A stretch of 64,000 nt of DNA from Syngnathus acus. Its lineage: Eukaryota > Chordata > Actinopteri > Syngnathiformes > Syngnathidae. Positions 40,201-49,200 of the stretch are shown one piece after another. Under the pieces are notes generated by a model. It was not told where the DNA came from. It ran no database searches and saw nothing but the letters and a program-made list of their open reading frames with translations. The stretch covers positions 5,607,664-5,671,663 of the forward strand of contig NC_051088.1 in NCBI RefSeq assembly GCF_901709675.1. Reading direction: 5' to 3'. The stretch's first letter is position 1. Every line of letters starts with the position of its first letter. A program made the position numbers and the translations under genes.

Positions 40201-43200
40201 TGAAGTATGAGCATGAAAGCTTGTTTCCCAGCATATCCACAATAAATAAGTGCTATATGTGTAGTAACTGGTGCAATATGCACTCACCATCTTCTCCAGA
40301 ATAACCTGTAGCAATTTTAGGCTCCGGTCCCCAGCCAAGGCTGTTCCTGCTCTGAATTTTGATCTCATATGGGATGAACGTTGACGTGTTCCTCACAACA
40401 AAGGAGTGTCTTTTGATCATGTGTTCTGTCCAGGTGTCGTCCACAGCAAGTTTCCTGTAGCTCACTTTGTACTCCAGGCCTGGGCCATTGTGTTCAACAG
40501 GCAGCAGTGGCTACAACGGCAATATTTCATTGGATTGGATCCCAGTATATGGAAATATTTAAGTAAAGTAAAACCTTACCTCCCAGCTGATGTCCATTTG
40601 ATGAGGTTGGTGGCCTTCGATTTTAATGTTTTCTGGGTTCCTATCAGGAGCTTTGAAGGGTATTTGTAAATATGGATTGTTAATTCTAATTTATATACAT
40701 ACAGTACTGTTAACATGAAGCTGCAACAAAATGTTGTGGAACAAAGCTGTTCAAAGCTAAGTAAGCTTACTGCTGCAGAATTACAGTGTCATTCTGGCTG
40801 GCCCGAGACAATTTTAAAAGAACTGTGAAAATTTCATCAGAGCAGAAAGCACAGATTCACGCGAGTGAGTGAGTGAGTGAGTGAGTGAGTGAGTGAGTGA
40901 GTGAGTGAGTGAGTGAGTGAGTGAGTGAGTGAGTGAGTGAGTGAGTGAGTGAGTGAGTGAGTGAGTCTCACCCGCTGGGGGGGTTTTGTAGCGCTCAGTG
41001 GGCTCACTGGGGGGGCCAGGTCCAACAGCGTTCTCTGCGTACACTCTGAACTGGTAATTAAGATGTCCGTGGAGTGCCAGCTCGGCTGTTGCCTGGTTAC
41101 CAGGGATTTTGTGGAGTGCTTTCCACTTGCCTGGCTCCCATTGGCTCTCCTCATACTCCACAATGAATTCTGTATTCATGCAGGAGATCGGGGCAGTGCA
41201 CGTTTAATTCTCATCACGCACCCACGTACACACCAGCACACTCATTTGAACTTCTGAAATCATGTATGGACATTGCGTTTCTGATGTATTATCTTAATGA
41301 AGGGTCAAAGTGTGGTTCAACATGAAGACATAATTTAATTAATTTGAACTAATTCAATGTGATGATTAGTTGAAGACAATGTGTAAACTAACCGGGAAAG
41401 AAAATATATTTGCCCTTTTGTTATCAGAGATAATAAATACTTTTTGCACATCTAGATGCACAAGATAAACACTTAGAGTAACACAAAATAGCATAGAAAA
41501 CATTTCAATATTTCAACTTCTGTCAGCCTTATTCTATTGTTGGGAACTGTGACATTACAACAGAAATGACACAAAAACTTTGTAATAAACTTTTAAAGGG
41601 ACAAAGTGTCTGTGAACATTTATTAAAAAGGAGAACCTATAATTCACATCAGTTTTGCCTCACCTATAATGGAACTGTTGTGATCACTGCCAGGTACCCA
41701 AGTCAAACGGATATGTCTCTGATTCTCAAGTTCACTTATCTCTACATTTTGCGGGGCATCAGGAACATCTGCAACACACACCAACATTACGGTCACAATA
41801 GCTTTTTCAGCATTAAACAAGGATGATTACTCGAATGAGTTACACATTGGTAATATATTGTCCAAAACATTGTATGGCACCAACAAAGTAGGTCATTTCT
41901 AATAAAGCTTGTATGCTTTCTTATGTGGTGGTCACTATTTATATATTATTATTCACGACTCACTATGCTGACCATATCAATGTGGCAAAACATACATTCT
42001 TAGTGAGACAGACTTACCGAGCACCGTGAGAATTGCAGAAACATTGGCCTCATCCAGACGTGTTCTGGCCATGCATGTATATACGCCCTCATCATTCAGG
42101 TTCACGCTCATAATCTGCAGCATGCCATCACCCAAAAAGTACCTGAACATAAAAAGCGTTAATTAGGTCATGCTTTGTAAATATACATTAACAGAAGCAA
42201 TGGAAAAGTTTGATGGCATCTGCAAACCTGGAATCTTCCTCGATGGAAAATGTCATCTTCTCTCCATCCTTGATCCAAGACAACTGAAAGGAGTCCTCCA
42301 GACCTTTATCATAATTGGCCTGACACGTCAACTGGGCTGTGGTTCCACTGATGACCTGCATGTCCTGAGGTCCATTGACAATGTGTGTGGGGTCTAGCAA
42401 CAGAAGAAAAAAAACAGGTCAGATTGCCCGAACCGTATTTTCAGATATCATACCTGCCGAAGGCGGCTACTTTATTAAGTCAAAAGTTTAGAATGTATGT
42501 TTGTTTGGAGATTGACTAAATAATTAGTAATTGCATCTTAAATTGATTTCCTTTCAGAATGCAATGAGACACGGAACAGCATCAATTTCAATTGAAGAAA
42601 ACATTGGTTTGCATAAAATTGCTTTACCTAACTTTTTTTTTTATTTGAAAATGTACAATAAATATCAGTATTAAAAATGAAGACTTCAAGAAAATATGCC
42701 AATTTTATGCACTTAATTCCATTTTCTGAAACCAAGTCATTATAAACTGCCATCCAAAATCCCCGTCATCCTTCAGGCCAAGCATCTAATTTCTGTCAAC
42801 CAGTACAACTCTTGGTAATAAGTTCATTTGTCATCATTTGGATTCATTTGTGCTTGGACCTTGAAGGACTATCTTGTTTACTAATACTTCAGCAATTTTC
42901 GTATTTTGTTGTGTTACCTTTCACTGCCAGAACAGCCGTGATAGATGTCTTGCCCTCGCTGTTATCTGCAACACAGACGTATTTGCTGCTGTCGTTCTTC
43001 TCTACACTGGAGATTTGTAATGACCCATTCTGAAGGGCAACAAATCTTTCTCCCTCAATGGTTGCTAGAGTCTCATCTTTGGCCCTGAGAGAGAGCAAGA
43101 ATGCTTTCATATACAGTAGTTGCTCCATATCTGACAGCCAAGTTCCATTATGCAGAACTAAATTAAAAGCAATATTTTACAGTGTTCACAATATCACGTA

Positions 43201-46200
43201 TATTTATTTTCTTCAGGGTGAATTGGCAACATTTCCAACATTTCTCGAACTAAGTTTCTCAGAAGAGTGGAAGCTGCTGTAGGCTATTGCAACAGTGGGA
43301 ATAACTCCATCCATCCATTTTCTATAGCGCTTATTCTCATTAGGGTCGCGGGTGAGCTGGAGTCTATCCCGTGTGACTTTGGTGAAGAGGCAGACTAGCC
43401 AGATATAGACACCACACTGTTATGTGTAGTCTTGTTGACAAACTGCATCCCTTCACTCTTACGTCTTATGCATAACAGCCAAGTGTCTCTGTAGTCAGCC
43501 CGTTCCGATTGTGCTCGTGTTCATTTCAATTTTAGGCGCTCTCAATTTGTGACCTTCTATTTCTATCCCTGTTGAGTTGCTTACATAACCCCCCGCTACA
43601 GATGTAGCTGGTCAAATCGATAGGCGTATGTCATATAGTGCACTTAATTGGTACTTCCCATGGCACTAAACTGGCTCATAAATGGGAACTGTAAGGCAGT
43701 TAGTTATTTTGAGATCAAATGACTACCGTAATTTTCGGACTATAAGTCGCACCGGAGTATAAGTCGCACCAGCCATAAAATGCCCAAAAAAGTGAGAAAA
43801 AAACATATATATGTATATAAGTCGCTCCTGAGTATAAGTCGCCCCCCCACCCAAACTATGAAAAAAAACCGCGACTTATAGTCCGAAAATTACGGTACAT
43901 TTGGTAGACTGGTTAGCACGTCCGCCTCACAGTGCAGAGATTGTAGGTTGGATTCGAGTTCTGGCCTTGTTCTCCCCATGCCTGCGTTAGTTTCGTCTGG
44001 GTACTCCACTTTCCTGACACATTTCAATAAACAGGCGTGGTAGGGTTATTAGCCACTCCAAATTGCCCGTAGGTGTGAGTGTGACTGGTTGTTTGTCTGT
44101 TTGTCCAGTTCAGTGTGTCCCTTGCCTACTGCACAAAGTCAGCTGGGATTGGCTCCAGCACGCCCGCAAGGCTCGTGAGGAAAAGCTGTTCAGAAAATGA
44201 ATGGATGACTGCTACATAGTGTGCAAATCTCTATCAGTTGTCTCCATACCAGAATATTCAGAAGACCGTTTTTGTTGCAGCAAGTTTCAATTTAATAAAG
44301 CCCATTTCTCAGTCTTATAATAATCTCAATTCATGTCAGTCAAATTTTTAAGTGGATCATCCCCAGACACAAACTAGTAAGACCAAAAAGTGTATCTGGA
44401 GGGTGTAAGATCCCCTTAAAAGGAAATGAAGCAGAGCTTTAATGCTCATTAATAGAATCTAATTAGCCCCAATTTCGAGGATGGCAAGGATAATCTCATT
44501 AAGCAGACAGAAGCCCATGTGGCGTGAATACCTGAAGCTGTGTGGTTTGAAAAGTTGATTCACACACTGCAGTTATACGCGTTTTTCCCCTCAGTCACAC
44601 TCAGTGATGTGTTTATTTACGACCAAGACCACCCCCCCAAAAGATTCCACTGTGAGTACCTTTGTGTCATTTCTGTGAAATTTCTCACCAATAATCCCGT
44701 GTGCTTCTTACCAAGACATAGTGGGAGGTGGCGAGCCAAAAGCACTACAGTTCATTGCCACATCTTCGCCACGTATCACTGCGTACTCGAGGTAGTCCGC
44801 GGTCAGGATCAGAGGAGCCATATCTATAAGTGAATGGAAAAATGACCAATGTCGTGTTCATGCTATATTAAAACCCACACAAAACCACCAACTAATTACC
44901 GTAATTTTCGGACTATAAGTCGCGGTTTTTTTCATAGTTTGGGTGGGGGGGCGACTTATACTCAGGAGCGACTTGTGTTTTTTTTTTTCAAAAAATTTCA
45001 AAAAAAAAATAAAATGAAACCGCGATAAACGAACCGCAATGTAGCAAGGGATTACTGTAATTTGAATTTCAAGTGACGACAGCAGCGCGACGTCGTGTCA
45101 GCAGCAGCTCGTCGAGTCAATCTTTGTCCTTTATGTAAACAACCGCCGCGCTGCTGACGCAGCGTCGCGCTGCCTCGTCGTTATTTCACAGATCTACTAT
45201 ATAACTATATTGTAGCGTTAACAAAGTTCAAGGAAAGACGTGGGTTTGGTAAACGGCTCTTTATTTAACAAAACAAACTTACAGGCGTGTGGCGGCGTGG
45301 ACTTCCAGCCACGGAAGTGGAAGAGAGCTCCATACAATAGGACCGGGCGTGAGTAAAAGCCATGACCGAGCCCCATCCACCGTCCTCGGACAGCCACCCG
45401 GCTGAGCGCCGGCCCTCGACTTCCATCCACGGAGGCGAAAGACACCGGGCGTGCGTAAAAGCATTGTCCGAGCCCCATCCACCGTCCCTGGACAGCCACC
45501 CGGCCGAGCGCCGGCGCCCGACTTCAATCCACGAAAGTGAAAGAGAGCGCTGCTAACGTCAGCAGCGCGACGCGACGTCGCGGTCGCGCGTCAGCAGCGC
45601 GGCGTCGCGTCAGCAGCGCGGCGGTTGTTTACATAAAGGACAAAGATCGACTCGTCCAGGGACGGTGGATGGGGCTCGGACAATGCTTTTACGCACGCCC
45701 GGTGTCTTTCGCCTCCGTGGATGGAAGTCGAGGGCCGGCGCTCAGCCGGGTGGCTGTCCGAGGACGGTGGATGGGGCTCGGTCATGGCTTTTACGCACGC
45801 CCGGTCCTATTGTATGGAGCTCTCTTCCACTTCCGTGGCTGGAAGTCCACGCCGCCACACGCCTGTAAGTTTGTTTTGTTAAATAAAGAGCCGTTTACCA
45901 AACCCACGTCTTTCCTTGAACTTTGTTAACGCTACAATATAGTTATATAGTAGATCTGTGGAATAACGACGAGGCTGACGTCAGAGCGCACGCGCGGCGA
46001 TGTTGACAAAGGACGAGGAATTTGATCGATGGATTTAATGATTTAGAGTGCACAGATGGTTTGATAACATGATTGCTTATATAATAGTTATTTGATATAT
46101 AATTTATATATCGTTATATGGGCCTGTGGAATATTTTTAAGTGCAAGAGCCGTCAGGGGCGCGCACGCATTGTTGACAAAGGACGATTGATGGATTTAAT

Positions 46201-49200
46201 GAATTGGAGTGACGCAGATGGTTTTATTAACGTGTTATTTATGTAATAGTTTTTTGAATAACTGAATTTTACGTCAGGGCCGTTCTCAGCTCTTAGTTTG
46301 TCTTTATGTCACGTTAGCATACCTATCGTTTAGCCTGTTGTTGCTCGTTCATGACTGTTCTTGGTGTTGGATTTTGTCGAATAAATTGCCCCCCAAAATG
46401 CGACTTATACTCCGGAGCGACTTATATATGTTTTTTTTTCACTTTTTTGGGCATTTTATGGCTGGTGCGACTTATACTCCGGTGCGACTTATAGTCCGAA
46501 AATTACGGTAGGTTTCATTCTTCTTTCTATGTTAATTTGTTGATCTTCAGTCATGTGGTGGCAGCTTAGCTTTGTCTTTGATTTTCTCAGTTATACAATG
46601 TTGTTAAAATGTAAGCAATTATGTTCTACGGGGACTTTAACAGCTTCGAGCACAGTAAGTAATCGTCTCTCCAGGAGAGCATGACACACATACTGTACAT
46701 GAGAAGTATACAGTGTGAATAAGTTCTTGTAAAAGGGCACACAATTACAAAATCAGTAAATGACACCAATATGAATATGTTTTAAGTGTAAACACAACTT
46801 CTTAAAACATGTCTTTGCATTACGTTTATCTTGTATATGCACTCGTGAAGATTTACCCAAATTGTCTACCCGTCTTCATTAATGCATGATTGCACTTTAT
46901 TTCTTTTCATAAGAATGTTTTATCTGTACATGTGTTTAACATTTTACTTGTAAACATTTTATCTACACTCCTGGATTTTATATGTAGCGTGGACTGGAGA
47001 GACACCATGTCTTTAACATACTTTGTAAAAAAATATGATTCTGATTGTGACCTAGAGTTTTTTAATACACAGCCTACTCACTCATGACCATGATGTTAAT
47101 GTTGGCCAGGACAACGCCATGTCTGTTGGCTGCTTCACACTGGTATACGCCACTGTCATCTGGCATGGCATTGTGGAGCACCAGTGTGTCATCAAGCACT
47201 CGTTTGTTGTTCAAGGGGTCATCTAAAAAAAGAAACACTAAATCATGTTAAAAATTGTTCTGTTGAATTCGCAATAAAATTCACCGTTTTTTTTTTTTTT
47301 TTTCCTTAAAGATGTGTGCACCAAAACTTGCCATTTTAAAGACCACATATGTAGGGATGCAAGTTTATCTACACATGACCATTACACAGAAAAATTGTGA
47401 GAATATCTCGCAGCTTCCACCACTCCTGGGAAGACTTTCGACAGAATGCTGACATGTGTGTAAGGGAATTCTTGCCACTGCATCTGGAAGAACATTTGTC
47501 CAGTCTCTGTTTGAGTTGATCCCAAAAACATTTGTTGGGGCTGAGGTCAGCACGCTTGTTCTTCGACACTTAACGGACTCCACTGGGGCGCAACATAAAA
47601 AAGGGACGTCAGCAAATTTGTTCCGCTAAGTTGGAATCTGTGGCCTGTGGTGTCAACATGTTAGGGCTATAATTGTCATGCTTTTTGAAGAGTCACGTTC
47701 ATCTTTTTTGCTGTGAAGAGGTGCTTGCTTGTCATCTGGAACTCTGTGTTTGACAACAGCGACTGGTGTGCAAACAGATGCATGAAAACATGACTTTCCA
47801 TCACCCACCTTCAAAAACATGTCCATTCTTTCTCCACATAATGTCTGGTTGTGGTTTCCCGCTGACCGAGCACTTGATGTGCACATCAGAGCTGATCACA
47901 GTCAGCTGGCTATGAGGCGGCGCTGTCAGCCACTTTGGAGGCTCTGGGAGTTGTTGAGAAAAAACATGTTGTGGTTGCTTTGTGTTAAATCAGCTGTCAT
48001 CACTGAGTCAAAACAAAAGTGCCCACGGTGTGCTTCTTGCATAGTGAGCATCTCATGTTGACTAACCTTCTACTATGACGTCAAAGTAGTGGGAAGCCTT
48101 TCCAGCTGAGTTTTTGGCTAAGCACATGTATTTGCCCTCATCACTTTCCTCTACTGCAGCGATGGTCAATAATTTTCCATAGTTGTCCAATTTTACTCGA
48201 GTGGTAAGCTTGTCTCCCATCTTCATCCATTCTATCGTCGGAGTGGGACTGCAAAAATATACATTTGTAAGTCAGTCAAGGCATAGAAGGTAAATGTTAT
48301 TAGGAATTATAAAAATGCGGTTGCAGTACGGATCCTCACTTTCCCCCTGGCACACACTCAAGCTGAAGTTCAGCTCCTTTCAACAGCACTTTCTCTGTCT
48401 GGACACCAGAGGGCAGCAAAAGGCTGGGTGTTCTCACAGGGGGGCCTGCCACAACAACAGTCCTCCTCACTTTTATGCATAATTTAGTGGGCATATCAGC
48501 AAAAGCTATTTACATCTCCCAGTTGTACTGCTTCAAATTTTCAAAAGAAGCACTAAAATGAAACATCTGTGTTTTGCTGGATCTGATAAAAGAAGTGGGG
48601 CAGGGGGAATCACTCACTGACGTGTCTGCTGTCAGCAAATTTATTCGCTGGTGTCCCTGCAGTGGAAATAAAACATTGTAAGTAGAATACACATACAGAG
48701 GTTTCAGCAGCTATCCCAAGTAAATACCCTGCCCAACACACCCCAAGTAAGTCTATCAAGCAAGACAAGCCCTGCTTTTTGGTATGCAATAAACAAACAT
48801 GTTAACTAGGGAAATATGGCAAGCCTACAAAGAAAAATCCAAGTGCTCTATACGTCAAAGTGACTTCTTTTTGTACACCATTTCACAGATGTCTCTTATA
48901 CTACAATAGTAGTTTTGATTGAACCCTAATACACCTACATGGAGTGACCTCGACAGCCATAGCGGGTTTGTGGACAATTGTGCGTATGCGAAGAAAGTCG
49001 GCAAAGCAGCAGTAGTCCTGACGACTGTCTTTCTGTAAGGCATGAGAGAAGTACAGGCTGCCGTCAGTGCCCATGGAAACCCTCTCATCTTGCTGAATGT
49101 GCTGCAGATCTGCAAAAAGAGTGAACATTTCACTTAGAAACAGGATTCTGATGCCAAAACAACACTAGACATGCTGTATGCCGAGCAACAAATATGTGGA

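Larger units (their letters stand above)
44824..47081 (-). other. chl1 intron 10, 2.3 kb, mostly one mobile element
   Basis: About 70% of this intron is the 1.6-kb TA-flanked element at 44899-46508. The residual unique sequence is about 570 bp next to exon 10 and 75 bp next to exon 11. Confidence 0.75.

Noticed and set aside
45218-45929. Mirrored open frames in the hairpin arms reading [20 protein letters not shown]
   Set aside because: They occur because the arms are reverse complements; composition follows GC-rich repeat units and no protein family is recognisable.
47801-47805. Alternative exon 9 donor four bases further downstream (gtgatg)
   Set aside because: It would end the exon in phase 2 and break the frame with exon 10; the gtgggt donor keeps phase 1.
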